Shown: positions 54,675-64,000 of the stretch, piece after piece
How the letters are laid out: each line of letters starts with the position of its first letter
Numbering within the stretch: position 1 is the first letter of the stretch
From: Ascidiaceihabitans sp.
GTDB taxonomy: Bacteria; Pseudomonadota; Alphaproteobacteria; Rhodobacterales; Rhodobacteraceae
Assembly: GCA_029251465.1 (NCBI GenBank)
Contig: JAQXDI010000048.1
Coordinates: 62,001-126,000, forward strand
Direction: 5' to 3'
Length of the DNA: 64,000 nucleotides
The notes under the pieces: generated by a model
Databases searched by the model: none
Seen by the model: the letters and a program-made list of their open reading frames with translations, nothing else
Told to the model about the DNA's origin: nothing
Translations under genes and position numbers: made by a program

Positions 54675-54740
54675 ATGACTTGGCAGCGACGCTGCCGCTA
54701 TTTGAATACGAGACGAAAAATGACCGAGGATAAGATATGA
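54675..54740 (+). CDS. Candidate 21-residue basic micro-ORF before nuoK, with internal hairpin
   Basis: ATG 54675 to TGA 54740, whose stop overlaps the nuoK ATG (ATGA). The peptide is basic ([20 protein letters not shown]). A 6-bp stem GGCAGC/GCTGCC (54682-54696) lies within it. No ribosome-binding site is obvious, so it may be chance; the overlap could serve to couple nuoK translation. Confidence 0.22.
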   Translation: MTWQRRCRYLNTRRKMTEDKI

Positions 54741-55042
54741 TCGGACTAGAACATTACCTGACGGTGGCGGCGACGCTGTTTGTCATCGGCATTTTTGGGC
54801 TCTTTCTGAACCGCAAAAACGTGATCATTCTGCTGATGAGCATCGAATTGATGCTGCTGGCTGTGAACATCAACTTGGTTGCGTTCTCCAGTTTCCTTGG
54901 GGATCTGGTCGGTCAGGTGTTTACCTTGTTCGTGCTGACGGTTGCCGCTGCAGAAGCGGCGATCGGTCTGGCGATTTTGGTCTGTTTCTTCCGCAACCGT
55001 GGCACCATCGCGGTTGAAGACGTCAATGTAATGAAGGGCTAA
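54737..55042 (+). CDS. nuoK: NADH-quinone oxidoreductase subunit K
   Basis: 101-residue three-helix antiporter-related subunit (MrpC/NuoK family). The conserved glutamates are in helix 2 ([19 protein letters not shown]) and helix 3 ([20 protein letters not shown]). GAGGATA precedes the start. Separated from nuoJ by 72 bases, one of the larger gaps among the core genes. Confidence 0.97.
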   Translation: MIGLEHYLTVAATLFVIGIFGLFLNRKNVIILLMSIELMLLAVNINLVAFSSFLGDLVGQVFTLFVLTVAAAEAAIGLAILVCFFRNRGTIAVEDVNVMKG

Positions 55043-55047
55043 GATCT

Positions 55048-57138
55048 ATGGAACTAACAATACTCTTTGCCCCGCTTGTCGGCGCACTGCTGTGCGGCTT
55101 TGGCTGGCGATTGATTGGTGAAACGGCTGCGATGTGGGTTTCCACAGGCTTCCTTTTTCTCGCCGCGATCTTGTCTTGGGTAGCTTTCCTCAGCTTCGAC
55201 GGCGTGACCGAACAGATTCAAATTCTGCGCTGGATCGAAAGCGGCACGCTGAGCACCGATTGGGCGATCCGGATGGACCGTTTGACAGCCATCATGCTGA
55301 TCGTGATCACCACCGTGTCCAGCCTCGTGCATCTCTATTCCTTTGGCTACATGGCCAACGATCCGCAATGGCCCGAGGGCGAAAGCTACAAGCCGCGCTT
55401 CTTTGCCTACCTGTCGTTCTTTACCTTCGCGATGTTGATGTTGGTCACCTCCGACAACCTCGTACAGATGTTCTTTGGTTGGGAAGGGGTTGGCGTTGCC
55501 TCGTATCTTTTGATCGGTTTTTACTACCGCAAACCAAGTGCCAATGCGGCGGCGATTAAAGCCTTTGTGGTGAACCGCGTCGGTGACTTCGGGTTCGCTT
55601 TGGGCATTTTCGCGATCTACATGATCTTTGATTCCGTCCAGTTCAGCGTGATTTTCGCAAATGTGCCAGAGCATGCGACCGAAACGATCAGCTTTCTGTG
55701 GGGCGAATGGAACGCCATCGAAGTTATCGCGTTGCTGCTGTTCATCGGTGCGATGGGCAAATCGGCGCAGTTGATTTTGCACACCTGGTTGCCTGACGCG
55801 ATGGAAGGGCCGACGCCTGTGTCCGCCTTGATCCACGCCGCGACGATGGTAACTGCTGGTGTTTTCCTTGTGTGCCGGATGTCGCCAATCATGGAATTTG
55901 CGCCCTATGCGACGGGTTTCATCGTGGTCATCGGCGCCACAACCGCGTTCTTTGCGGCGACGGTTGGCTTGGTTCAAACCGACATCAAACGCGTCATTGC
56001 CTATTCTACCTGTTCGCAATTGGGCTACATGTTTGTAGCGGCAGGCGTCGGTATGTATTCGGCGGCGATGTTCCACCTGTTCACGCACGCGTTCTTTAAG
56101 GCGATGTTGTTCTTAGGCGCGGGGTCTGTCATTCATGCGATGCACCACGAACAAGACATGAACAATTACGGTGGTTTGCGTAAAAAAATCCCGTTCACTT
56201 TTGCGGCGATGATGATCGGCACGTTGGCGATTACTGGTGTTGGCATCCCGCTCACGCATTTCGGTTTTGCAGGTTTCTTGTCTAAGGATGCGATCATCGA
56301 AAGCGCCTATGCAGGCCAGTCCATGTACGGTTTCTGGTTGCTGGTTTTGGCCGCCGCGATGACGTCGTTCTATTCGTGGCGCTTGATCTTCTTGACGTTC
56401 TACGGCGAGGCGCGCGGCGACAAACACACGCACGAGCACGCCCACGAAAGCCCGATGACCATGTTGGTACCATTGGGTGTGCTGGCGATTGGCGCGATTT
56501 TTGCCGGTATGATCTGGTTCAAACCGTTCTTTGGCCACGTGGACGAAGTTGGTAAATTCTACGGAATTCCAGTCGCCGAAGCCGGCGCACATGGCACAGA
56601 GCATGTAGAGGGCGCCGAAGACAGCCATGGGACCGCTGCCAAGGAAGGCGAAGCGGAACACCACTACACGTTTGTCGGCAAACCGGGCGAAGGCGCGATT
56701 TACATTGCCCCTGATAACCACATTCTGGACGATGCGCATGCGGTGCCAAAATGGGTCAAAGTTTCGCCTTTCATCGCGATGCTCTTTGGCTTGATCATGG
56801 CGCTGTGGTTCTACATCTGGAACGCAACCTTGCCTGCGCGTTTGGCCGAAAACCAACGTCCGCTGTATCTGTTCCTCAAGAACAAATGGTACTTTGACGA
56901 ACTTTACGACTTTGTCTTTATCCAGCCCGCCAAGGCACTTGGCCGCTTCCTTTGGAAGAAAGGTGACGGCAATGTCATCGACGGCACATTGAACGGCATC
57001 GCCATGGGTATCATCCCATTCTTCACCAAATTGGCAGGGCGCGCGCAGTCCGGCTACATCTTTACCTATGCCTTCGCCATGGTGATCGGGATCGCGGTTC
57101 TGGTGACTTGGATGACGATGAGCGTGGGGGCAAACTGA
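55048..57138 (+). CDS. nuoL: NADH-quinone oxidoreductase subunit L
   Basis: 696-residue proton-pumping antiporter-like subunit with the long lateral helix at the C-terminus. Signatures: [91 protein letters not shown] and [19 protein letters not shown] His/Glu-rich polar stretch lies in loops at about residues 453-470 and 510-547 ([24 protein letters not shown]). Its TGA overlaps the nuoM ATG (TGATG). Confidence 0.96.
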   Translation: MELTILFAPLVGALLCGFGWRLIGETAAMWVSTGFLFLAAILSWVAFLSFDGVTEQIQILRWIESGTLSTDWAIRMDRLTAIMLIVITTVSSLVHLYSFGYMANDPQWPEGESYKPRFFAYLSFFTFAMLMLVTSDNLVQMFFGWEGVGVASYLLIGFYYRKPSANAAAIKAFVVNRVGDFGFALGIFAIYMIFDSVQFSVIFANVPEHATETISFLWGEWNAIEVIALLLFIGAMGKSAQLILHTWLPDAMEGPTPVSALIHAATMVTAGVFLVCRMSPIMEFAPYATGFIVVIGATTAFFAATVGLVQTDIKRVIAYSTCSQLGYMFVAAGVGMYSAAMFHLFTHAFFKAMLFLGAGSVIHAMHHEQDMNNYGGLRKKIPFTFAAMMIGTLAITGVGIPLTHFGFAGFLSKDAIIESAYAGQSMYGFWLLVLAAAMTSFYSWRLIFLTFYGEARGDKHTHEHAHESPMTMLVPLGVLAIGAIFAGMIWFKPFFGHVDEVGKFYGIPVAEAGAHGTEHVEGAEDSHGTAAKEGEAEHHYTFVGKPGEGAIYIAPDNHILDDAHAVPKWVKVSPFIAMLFGLIMALWFYIWNATLPARLAENQRPLYLFLKNKWYFDELYDFVFIQPAKALGRFLWKKGDGNVIDGTLNGIAMGIIPFFTKLAGRAQSGYIFTYAFAMVIGIAVLVTWMTMSVGAN

Positions 57139-58682
57139 TGGACAATATCCTATCAATCGTCACGTTCATCCCTGCGGCTGCTGCCCTGATTATGGCGCTG
57201 TTTCTGCGCGGTGATGATGCGGCTGCACGCAAAAACGCAAAGTGGATCGCGATGGTCGCGACGGTTGCGACCTTTGTCGCGTCGCTGTTTGTATTGTCCG
57301 GTTTTGACGCTTCCGAGACGAGCTTTCAGATGGTCGAGCAAGGTAGCTGGATCATGGGTTTGCAATACAAAATGGGTGTCGACGGCATCAGCATCCTGTT
57401 TGTGATGCTGACAACGTTCATGATGCCGCTGGTGATTGCCGCCTCTTGGAACGTGGAAACTCGGATCAAGGAATACATGATCGCTTTCTTGCTGCTGGAA
57501 ACGCTGATGTTGGGCGTGTTCATGGCGCTGGATCTGGTGTTGTTCTACCTGTTCTTTGAGGCCGGCCTGATCCCGATGTTCCTGATTATCGGGATTTGGG
57601 GGGGCGCAAACCGCATCTACGCGAGCTTTAAGTTCTTCCTCTATACCTTCCTCGGCTCGGTTCTGATGTTGGTGGCAATGGTTGGAATGTACGCAGACGC
57701 GGGCACCACTGATATTGCGATGCTGCTGAAACACGAATTCAGCTATGGCACGATTAATGTGCTTGGCATTCAAGTGGTTGGCGGTTTGCAAACGCTGATG
57801 TTCCTTGCGTTCTTTGCGAGCTTTGCGGTGAAAATGCCGATGTGGCCGGTTCACACATGGTTGCCCGATGCACACGTTCAGGCCCCGACCGCGGGTTCTG
57901 TGGTGCTTGCAGCGATCCTGTTGAAAATGGGCGGCTACGGTTTCTTGCGCTTTTCCTTACCAATGTTTCCTGTCGGGTCCGACGTAATGGCGAACTTTGT
58001 TTTGTGGATGTCCGCGATTGCGATTGTCTACACCTCACTGGTCGCCTTGGTCCAAGAAGACATGAAAAAACTGATCGCCTATTCATCGGTCGCCCACATG
58101 GGTTTTGTGACGATGGGGATTTTCTCGGCGAACCAACAAGGTCTGGACGGTGCGATTTTCCAAATGATCAGCCACGGCTTTATCTCGGGGGCTTTGTTCC
58201 TGTGTGTCGGCGTGATCTATGACCGCATGCACACCCGCGAAATCGATGCCTACGGTGGCCTTGTGAACCGGATGCCGGCCTATGCGATGATCTTTATGTT
58301 CTTCACGATGGCAAACGTTGGCTTGCCGGGGACCTCTGGGTTTGTGGGTGAATTCCTGACGCTGATCGCGGTGTTCCAGGTGAACACATGGGTTGCGGCC
58401 GTGGCGACAACCGGTGTGATTTTCTCGGCGGCTTACGGCCTGTGGCTGTATCGCCGCGTCGTTATGGGTGACCTGATCAAGGAAAGCCTAAAGTCGATCA
58501 CGGACATGACCACGCGCGAGCGTTGGATTTTTGCCCCTCTGGTCGTTATGACACTGCTGCTGGGGGTTTATCCTGCCCTTGTTCTCGACATCATCGGCCC
58601 GTCTGTTACGGCGCTCGTGACCCAATACGATACGGCACTTGCTGCTGCGGCTGACGCCGTGACACAAGTCGCCTCTCATTAA
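57138..58682 (+). CDS. nuoM: NADH-quinone oxidoreductase subunit M
   Basis: 514-residue proton-pumping subunit with 14 helices. Signatures: [85 protein letters not shown] and [18 protein letters not shown], with the conserved glutamate and lysines of the pump. Start at 57138 overlaps the nuoL stop; a longer frame runs ten codons into nuoL. Confidence 0.96.
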   Translation: MDNILSIVTFIPAAAALIMALFLRGDDAAARKNAKWIAMVATVATFVASLFVLSGFDASETSFQMVEQGSWIMGLQYKMGVDGISILFVMLTTFMMPLVIAASWNVETRIKEYMIAFLLLETLMLGVFMALDLVLFYLFFEAGLIPMFLIIGIWGGANRIYASFKFFLYTFLGSVLMLVAMVGMYADAGTTDIAMLLKHEFSYGTINVLGIQVVGGLQTLMFLAFFASFAVKMPMWPVHTWLPDAHVQAPTAGSVVLAAILLKMGGYGFLRFSLPMFPVGSDVMANFVLWMSAIAIVYTSLVALVQEDMKKLIAYSSVAHMGFVTMGIFSANQQGLDGAIFQMISHGFISGALFLCVGVIYDRMHTREIDAYGGLVNRMPAYAMIFMFFTMANVGLPGTSGFVGEFLTLIAVFQVNTWVAAVATTGVIFSAAYGLWLYRRVVMGDLIKESLKSITDMTTRERWIFAPLVVMTLLLGVYPALVLDIIGPSVTALVTQYDTALAAAADAVTQVASH

Positions 58683-58697
58683 GAAGGAGCGGGGCCT

Positions 58698-60137
58698 ATG
58701 TCCGCTGATCTGAGCACAATTCTGCCGGAAATCCTGTTGTCGCTGTTCGCGATTGGGGCACTTTTGGGGGCGGTTTACACTGGCAAGGACAACGCCGCCT
58801 CGGCGCTTGTTTGGTTGACCAGCGCGGTCATGCTGGTGCTTGCCATTTGGATCGGCACGATGGGCGGCGATGCAAACACTGGCTTTGGTGGCATGTTCAT
58901 CGACGACGCGTTTTCACGCTTTGCTAAGGTCGTGATCCTTGTGTCGGCTGCAGCGGTTCTGGTCATGTCCGAAGGGTATATGACCCAACGCGGTTTGCTG
59001 CGGTTCGAATATCCGATGCTGGTAGCACTTAGCGTCGTTGGCATGATGATGATGGTCAGTGCAGGCGATCTGATGTCGCTTTACATGGGGCTAGAACTGC
59101 AATCGCTGGCGCTGTACGTGATCGCATCCCTGCGCCGTGATAGTGCCAAATCCACCGAAGCGGGCCTCAAGTATTTCGTGCTTGGTGCGCTGTCTTCCGG
59201 TCTTTTGTTGTACGGAGCGTCGCTGGTCTATGGCTACGCTGGCACCACGCTGTTCTCTGGCATTATCCAAACAGCAGTTCACGGTGAAGTCTCCCTTGGC
59301 CTGCTGTTCGGCTTGATCTTCTTGATCTCGGGCATGGCCTTCAAAGTGTCTGCCGTGCCGTTCCACATGTGGACGCCAGACGTCTATGAGGGCGCGCCAA
59401 CGCCTGTCACTGCGTTCTTTGCCACAGCACCCAAAGTCGCAGCCATGGGCCTGTTCGCCCGTGTCATGCATGACGCATTTGGCGCGGCTGTCGCTGATTG
59501 GCAGCAAGTTGTTGCACTGTTGTCTGTGTTGTCCATGTTCTTGGGCGCGATTGCAGCCATCGGTCAGACCAACATCAAACGCCTGATGGCGTATTCCTCG
59601 ATCGCCCACATGGGCTATGCGTTGATCGGATTGGCCGCTGGCACCGCAATGGGCGTGCAGGCGATGCTGATTTACATGGCGATCTACGTGACCATGAACA
59701 TCGGCACATTCGCATTCATCCTGATGATGGAACGCGATGGCCAACCTGTGACCGACATTGCCTCGTTGAACATGTATTCCAAAGTGCACCCGGGCAAGGC
59801 AATTGCACTGTTGGTTTTGCTGTTTTCACTCGCTGGCGTGCCACCGATGCTGGGCTTTTTCGCCAAGCTTGGCGTGTGGCAAGCAGGCATTGATGCGGGT
59901 TTGGTCTGGCTGGTCGTGGCCAGCGCTGTCGCCTCTGCGATTGGCGCATATTACTATTTGCGCATCGTGTTCTTCATGTACTTTGGTGACGAACAAGCGG
60001 AACCATTGGACAAAGGGCGCTCGCCCATTCTGTGGGGATTCTTGATGGCGTCAGCAGTGATCATGGTGATCGGTGTTGTGAACCTGTTTGGCATCGAAGG
60101 CCCGGCAATGGCTGCGGCCACAGCGCTTGTTAACTAA
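58698..60137 (+). CDS. nuoN: NADH-quinone oxidoreductase subunit N
   Basis: 479-residue proton-pumping subunit, last of the 14 nuo genes. Signatures: [86 protein letters not shown] and [29 protein letters not shown] precedes the ATG. Followed after 27 bases by birA with no terminator visible. Confidence 0.96.
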   Translation: MSADLSTILPEILLSLFAIGALLGAVYTGKDNAASALVWLTSAVMLVLAIWIGTMGGDANTGFGGMFIDDAFSRFAKVVILVSAAAVLVMSEGYMTQRGLLRFEYPMLVALSVVGMMMMVSAGDLMSLYMGLELQSLALYVIASLRRDSAKSTEAGLKYFVLGALSSGLLLYGASLVYGYAGTTLFSGIIQTAVHGEVSLGLLFGLIFLISGMAFKVSAVPFHMWTPDVYEGAPTPVTAFFATAPKVAAMGLFARVMHDAFGAAVADWQQVVALLSVLSMFLGAIAAIGQTNIKRLMAYSSIAHMGYALIGLAAGTAMGVQAMLIYMAIYVTMNIGTFAFILMMERDGQPVTDIASLNMYSKVHPGKAIALLVLLFSLAGVPPMLGFFAKLGVWQAGIDAGLVWLVVASAVASAIGAYYYLRIVFFMYFGDEQAEPLDKGRSPILWGFLMASAVIMVIGVVNLFGIEGPAMAAATALVN

Positions 60138-60164
60138 GCGCGCATATCAGCGAGAGATCTCGTT

Positions 60165-60914
60165 TTGAACGATTGGCCAGATGGCTACGGGCGCCGGGTG
60201 TTGGCGTCCGTTGATTCCACCCTGAGCGAAGCGGCGCGTATTGCCCCGACACTGTCAGGACCTGAATGGGTTTTAGCGTTGGAGCAAACAGCAGCGCGCG
60301 GGCGACGCGGACGGGCGTGGGCGATGCCGGTCGGCAACTTTGCCGCAACTTTGATTTTACCCGTGAGCGAACCGCCAGCCACTGCGGCTTTGCGATCGTT
60401 TGTTGTCTCACTGGCACTGCGCGACGCCTTTGTCGCCGTCAGCGGTCAAGAAGATGCTTTCGCCCTGAAATGGCCAAATGATGTGCTGCTGCGTGGCGGC
60501 AAGGTTGCAGGTATCTTGCTCGAAAGTGCCAGTGCCGGATCGACCCTAAGCCACCTTTCGATTGGCATTGGCGTGAACCTTGCATCGGCCCCTACAGCCA
60601 AAGACGTTGAAATCGGGGCTGTTCCGCCAGTCGCACTGCGCAGCGCATTGAACATCACGGTCTCACCGCAGGCGTTTCTCGACGTCCTTGCCAGCGCCTA
60701 TGCCCGCTATGAAACCCAATTTTTTACCTACGGCTTTGCGCCAATCCGCACCGCGTGGATGGCCAATGCCGCGCGCTTGGGCGAGGTCATCACCGCACGA
60801 ACAGCACGCGAAGAATGGGTTGGCACCTTTCGCGAGGTGGACGAGACAGGGCAACTTGTTCTAGAGACGGCTCAAGGCATTCGCGCCATTCCGGCAGCGG
60901 ACGTGTATTTCTAA
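60165..60914 (+). CDS. birA: Biotin-[acetyl-CoA-carboxylase] ligase
   Basis: 249-residue enzyme that attaches biotin to carrier domains such as that of MccA. VDSTLSEAARIAPTLSGPEWVLALEQTAARGRRGRAWAMPVGNFAATLIL holds the biotinyl-AMP loop (GRRGRAW), with ALKWPNDVLLRGGKVAGILLE following. No N-terminal HTH, so a mono-functional ligase, not a repressor. The start appears to be TTG at 60165 (NDWPDGYGRRVLASV), since no ATG is suitably placed and relatives begin near this point. Conserved order nuoN-birA-coaX-rnj. Confidence 0.9.
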   Translation: MNDWPDGYGRRVLASVDSTLSEAARIAPTLSGPEWVLALEQTAARGRRGRAWAMPVGNFAATLILPVSEPPATAALRSFVVSLALRDAFVAVSGQEDAFALKWPNDVLLRGGKVAGILLESASAGSTLSHLSIGIGVNLASAPTAKDVEIGAVPPVALRSALNITVSPQAFLDVLASAYARYETQFFTYGFAPIRTAWMANAARLGEVITARTAREEWVGTFREVDETGQLVLETAQGIRAIPAADVYF

Positions 60915-60931
60915 AGTAGGGGGGCTAACCC

Positions 60932-61705
60932 ATGCTTCTGGCAATTGACTGCGGCAACACGAATACGGTTTTCTCCATCTGGGATGGAAAGCAGTTTATT
61001 GGCACTTGGCGCACAGCAACTGAATGGCAGCGCACGGCGGACCAGTACTACGTCTGGCTTAGCACCTTGATGAAATTCCAAGACATCGACGTGCAAATCA
61101 CTGATGTGATTGTGTCCTCAACGGTGCCACGGGTCGTGTTTAATTTGCGCGTTCTGGCCGATCGATATTTCAACACGCGACCCATTGTTGTGGGTAAATC
61201 CGATTGCTTGCTGCCGGTCGACGTGCGCGTTGATGCGGGCACTGCCGTGGGGCCTGACCGCTTGGTCAACACTGTTGCAGGCTTTGATTTGTATGGCGGT
61301 GATCTGATTATGGTCGACTTTGGCACGGCCACCACCTTTGACGTGGTCGACACCGATGGCGCTTATGTCGGCGGTGTGATCGCACCGGGCGTGAACCTTA
61401 GCCTTAAGGCATTGCACCAAGCCGCCGCAGCCCTGCCGCATGTCGATATTTCCAAGCCCCAAGCGGTCGTTGGCACCAACACTGTTGCCTGTATGCAATC
61501 CGGCGTATTTTGGGGTTACGTCGGCTTGGTCCGTGAGATATGTGCCCGCATTAAGGCGGAACGCGACCGCGACATGCGCGTGATTTCTACAGGGGGGCTC
61601 GCCCCGCTGTTTCAACAAACAGAAAAGCTGTTTGATGACTTTCAAGACGATTTAACGATGCACGGATTGACCGTGATCCATCGTTACAACAAGGAAAATA
61701 AATGA
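60932..61705 (+). CDS. coaX: Type III pantothenate kinase
   Basis: 257-residue ASKHA-fold kinase, first step of coenzyme A synthesis, active without feedback by CoA. MLLAIDCGNTNTVFSIWDG is the phosphate-1 motif, AGTAVGPDRLVNTVAG is a conserved family loop, and VDFGTATTFDVVDTDGAYVGGVIAPG the later motif. 17 bases after birA and 3 bases before rnj. Confidence 0.94.
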   Translation: MLLAIDCGNTNTVFSIWDGKQFIGTWRTATEWQRTADQYYVWLSTLMKFQDIDVQITDVIVSSTVPRVVFNLRVLADRYFNTRPIVVGKSDCLLPVDVRVDAGTAVGPDRLVNTVAGFDLYGGDLIMVDFGTATTFDVVDTDGAYVGGVIAPGVNLSLKALHQAAAALPHVDISKPQAVVGTNTVACMQSGVFWGYVGLVREICARIKAERDRDMRVISTGGLAPLFQQTEKLFDDFQDDLTMHGLTVIHRYNKENK

Positions 61706-61708
61706 CAA

Positions 61709-63376
61709 ATGAGCAGTGAACGATTGATCTACCTTCCCCTCGGTGGGGCGGGCGAAATTGGCATGAATGCCTATGTCTATGGCTATGGAAAACCTGAACA
61801 AGAGCGACTGATTGTGGTCGATTTGGGCGTGACTTTCCCTGATATGGACGGCTCTCCGGGTGTGGATTTGATCCTGCCTGACATTGAATGGCTCGAGGCG
61901 CGGCGCGACCGCATCGAAGCGGTTTTTGTGACCCACGCGCACGAAGACCACGTTGGCGCCATTGCCCACACCTATGGCCGTCTTGGCGCGCCGATTTATG
62001 CGCGTGCCTTTACGGCGAACATTGCGCAACGCAAGATGTCTGAACACGGGCATCCGGCGAACGCGGTGACGGTTGTGGGTGCATGGCCAGAACAGCGCGA
62101 CTTTGGCCCGTTCAAGGTTGGCTTTTTGCCGATGTCCCACTCGATCCCCGAAAGCTCGGCGATGGTGATCGACACGCCGCATGGCCGCGTGATCCACACC
62201 GGCGATTTTAAATTGGACAAAACCCCGCTGGTTGGCGAAGCGTTTGATCCTGATCTATGGGCCGAAGTGTCGGCAGGCGGGGTCAAAGCCTTGGTCTGCG
62301 ACAGCACAAATGTGTTTTCGCCCAACGCAGGTAAATCCGAAATCACCGTCGGACCCGAGATCGAAAAACTGGTGTCATCCGCCAAAGGTATGGTCGTTGC
62401 GACCACGTTTGCATCCAACGTTGCGCGCGTGAAAACACTGGCCGAAGCGGGCGAACGGGCAGGGCGGTCTATCGTTTTGTTGGGCCGCGCGATGCGTCGC
62501 ATGGTCGAAGCCGCGATCGAAACCGGCGTTCTCAAAGACTTCCCATCCGTGGTCAGCCCCGAAGATGCCAAAAGCCTGCCACGCGAACATCTGATGTTGT
62601 TGGTGACTGGTTCGCAAGGCGAACGTCGCGCGGCCTCGGCCCAACTGGCGCGCGGGAAATACATGGGTTTGACGATGAAAGAGGGCGATACGTTCCTGTT
62701 TTCATCCAAAACCATCCCCGGCAATGAACGCGGCGTGATCCGCATCATCAACGCCTATTCGGAAATGGGTGTGGATGTGGTCGATGATTCATCTGGCCTG
62801 TACCACGTGTCCGGCCACGCAAACCGCCCCGACATCGAGGCGATGCACGATCTGGTCAAACCGCAAATCCTGATCCCGATGCACGGCGAACACCGTCACT
62901 TGCGCGAACACGTCAAACTTGGCGAAGCCAAAGGCATCAAAGGTGTTCTGGCCGTGAACGGCATGATGATCGATTTGTCCGGTAACACACCAAAAGTAGC
63001 GGAATACATCGAAACCGGCCGTACCTATCTGGATGGCTCTGTGCAAATCGGCGCGCTGGACGGTGTTGTGCGGGATCGCATTCGTATGGCCTTGAACGGT
63101 CATGTGGTTGTGACGCTGATCTTGGATGATGCGAACGAACCGCTGGGTGAACCATGGTGTGAACTGATGGGACTGCCGGAAACCGGATCATCAAACACGG
63201 CATTGGTCGAAGTTCTGGAACACGACCTAAGCCAGTTTTTGGGCCGCGCTGATGCCAAAACCCTGCGTGATGACGATGATCTGGGCAATGCGCTACGTAA
63301 AATTGTGCGCAACTCGGCGCAAAATGAGATCGGTAAAAAGCCGGAAGTAACAGTCGTGGTTTCGCGTCTAAGCTAA
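61709..63376 (+). CDS. rnj: Ribonuclease J
   Basis: 555-residue metallo-beta-lactamase/beta-CASP ribonuclease with 5'-exo and endo activity, acting in rRNA and mRNA maturation. The zinc motif is FVTHAHEDHVGAI (HxHxDH), with HSIPES, HTGDFKLDKTP, a beta-CASP region (VVATTFASNVARVKTLAEAGERAGRSIVLLGRAM) and HVSGHANRPDIEAM, PMHGEHRHL in the later part. ATG at 61709 (MSSERLIYLPLGG). End of the long rightward gene series; a terminator follows. Confidence 0.95.
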   Translation: MSSERLIYLPLGGAGEIGMNAYVYGYGKPEQERLIVVDLGVTFPDMDGSPGVDLILPDIEWLEARRDRIEAVFVTHAHEDHVGAIAHTYGRLGAPIYARAFTANIAQRKMSEHGHPANAVTVVGAWPEQRDFGPFKVGFLPMSHSIPESSAMVIDTPHGRVIHTGDFKLDKTPLVGEAFDPDLWAEVSAGGVKALVCDSTNVFSPNAGKSEITVGPEIEKLVSSAKGMVVATTFASNVARVKTLAEAGERAGRSIVLLGRAMRRMVEAAIETGVLKDFPSVVSPEDAKSLPREHLMLLVTGSQGERRAASAQLARGKYMGLTMKEGDTFLFSSKTIPGNERGVIRIINAYSEMGVDVVDDSSGLYHVSGHANRPDIEAMHDLVKPQILIPMHGEHRHLREHVKLGEAKGIKGVLAVNGMMIDLSGNTPKVAEYIETGRTYLDGSVQIGALDGVVRDRIRMALNGHVVVTLILDDANEPLGEPWCELMGLPETGSSNTALVEVLEHDLSQFLGRADAKTLRDDDDLGNALRKIVRNSAQNEIGKKPEVTVVVSRLS

Positions 63377-63390
63377 GCGTAGCCGCTTAG
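63373..63390 (+). repeat. Hairpin spanning the rnj stop codon
   Basis: CTAAGCG and CGCTTAG flank TAGC, a perfect 7-bp stem that includes the TAA stop. No T-run follows. It may shield the mRNA 3' end together with the terminator just downstream. Confidence 0.5.
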
Positions 63391-63412
63391 GCGGGCCTTG
63401 ATCGATAGAGAC

Positions 63413-63450
63413 AAAAAAAGGGGCGCAGATCAACTGTGCCCCATTTTCTT
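63413..63450. terminator. Bidirectional rho-independent terminator between rnj and the helicase gene
   Basis: Seven A residues, a stem GGGGCGCAG/CTGTGCCCC (63420-63428 and 63434-63442, one G-T pair) with a 5-base loop, then TTTTCTT. The flanking A- and T-runs let it act in both directions between convergent genes. Confidence 0.85.
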
Positions 63451-63467
63451 GTCTTAATTGCTAGCAG

Positions 63468-64000
63468 TTAGCTGTTGTAGCGATCTGCAAAGCTGAGTTC
63501 GATAAACGTCGGCGTGTGATCGCCAAGTCCCAAGACCTTGTTGCCGCCACGATCGTTGTTGCGATCAGACTGTTTTGGGGCTTGCTTGGCCGAAGAACTG
63601 GACCGGTTGCGCGAAGACGATTTGGCCCGCGTGTCGGTTTTTTGTTCTGTTGGTTGCTCAGGTGCTTTTGGCACTTCTTGCGGTGCTGCTGCCTGAACCG
63701 TGTCTACAGCTGGCGTCGTTTCAGGCTTTTTCGAACGGCTACGGCTGCGAGGTGCCTTTTCGACAGGTGCGTCACTTGCGGGTTTTGGTGCCGATGATTT
63801 GGCAACTGGCGCGAGCGTTTTCAGCGGGTTGTCCAAGCGTGGAATGGCTTTTTGCAACAAGCGCTCTACGTCTTCGAAATTCTTTTCGTCGCGCGAGGTG
63901 CAAATCATGATCGTTTTGCCTTCGCGACCGGCACGTCCGGTGCGACCGATGCGGTGAATGTAGTCTTCGGCGTGGCTGGGCACGTCAAAGTTGAAAACGT
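63468..64000 (-). CDS. DEAD-box RNA helicase, C-terminal part (partial, runs off the right edge)
   Basis: The last 177 residues of a leftward gene continuing past base 64000. [27 protein letters not shown] is helicase motif VI ([11 protein letters not shown]) of RecA domain 2, so the product is an RNA helicase, probably RhlE-like. After residue about 70 of the fragment a long basic, Ser/Arg/Lys/Pro-rich tail ([28 protein letters not shown]) probably binds RNA. An internal GTG at 63983 is not the true start. Functionally it could work with ribonuclease J in RNA turnover, although it is on the other strand. Confidence 0.93.
   Translation of the reverse strand, partial: VFNFDVPSHAEDYIHRIGRTGRAGREGKTIMICTSRDEKNFEDVERLLQKAIPRLDNPLKTLAPVAKSSAPKPASDAPVEKAPRSRSRSKKPETTPAVDTVQAAAPQEVPKAPEQPTEQKTDTRAKSSSRNRSSSSAKQAPKQSDRNNDRGGNKVLGLGDHTPTFIELSFADRYNS

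Overview
The window reads as chromosome of a marine Rhodobacteraceae (Roseobacter-group) alphaproteobacterium. Reasons: a nuo operon with the Rhodobacter-type extra genes and a NuoE carrying a long C-terminal extension, the nuoN-birA-coaX-rnj order, an isovalerate/methylcrotonyl-CoA cluster typical of the group, moderate-high GC, and many ATGA/TAATG stop-start overlaps. Genus cannot be fixed from sequence alone. I saw no rRNA, tRNA, CRISPR array, insertion sequence or prophage.

Layout. (1) 1-9536: peptide-type ABC transporter, split so that the binding protein and permease read leftward and a fused double ATPase reads rightward, followed by an ArgE-like deacylase, a DadA-like FAD oxidase and two tandem HipO-like amidohydrolases. 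This looks like an uptake and hydrolysis locus for an N-acylated or peptide-like amino compound. (2) 9540-12855, leftward: moaA, waaA (Kdo transferase) and an LPS-core-type glycosyltransferase, tightly overlapped. (3) 12941-20480: a small lipoprotein, a thioredoxin-like peroxiredoxin, an AlkD-like DNA glycosylase, a PPOX-family flavoprotein, glmS and glmU (UDP-GlcNAc synthesis), gph and an isolated DegT-type aminotransferase. (4) 20555-27905: complete five-step histidine degradation (hutI-hutH-hutG-hutU leftward, hutF-hutC rightward) around a short divergent control region with a palindrome. (5) 27921-30267: an MFS carrier divergent from a GlxA/AraC regulator. (6) 30391-40150: leucine/isovalerate catabolism (ivd, acyl-CoA synthetase, mccB, mccA, HMG-CoA lyase, methylglutaconyl-CoA hydratase) with a GST, an OmpW-like porin on the opposite strand and an unrecognised or WapI-like small protein between the carboxylase subunits; then a small cupin. 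(7) 40824-60137: all 14 complex I genes, nuoA-N, interrupted by about ten accessory ORFs. (8) 60165-63376: birA, coaX, rnj, then a shared terminator and the 3' end of a convergent DEAD-box helicase gene.

The most unusual material is in region 7. NuoE and the next gene end in nearly the same about 80-residue helix-hairpin-helix module. The second protein is a two-helix membrane protein with a histone-H1-like Lys/Ala linker. Around them lie a cold-shock-like/TM2 fusion, two paralogous secreted two-cysteine proteins, two lipoproteins, a Met-rich cysteine-free carboxymuconolactone-decarboxylase-like protein, two small hydrophobic or mixed ORFs and two candidate micro-ORFs with overlapping stops and starts. 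They look like an accessory set co-inherited with complex I in this lineage; their function is not evident from sequence.
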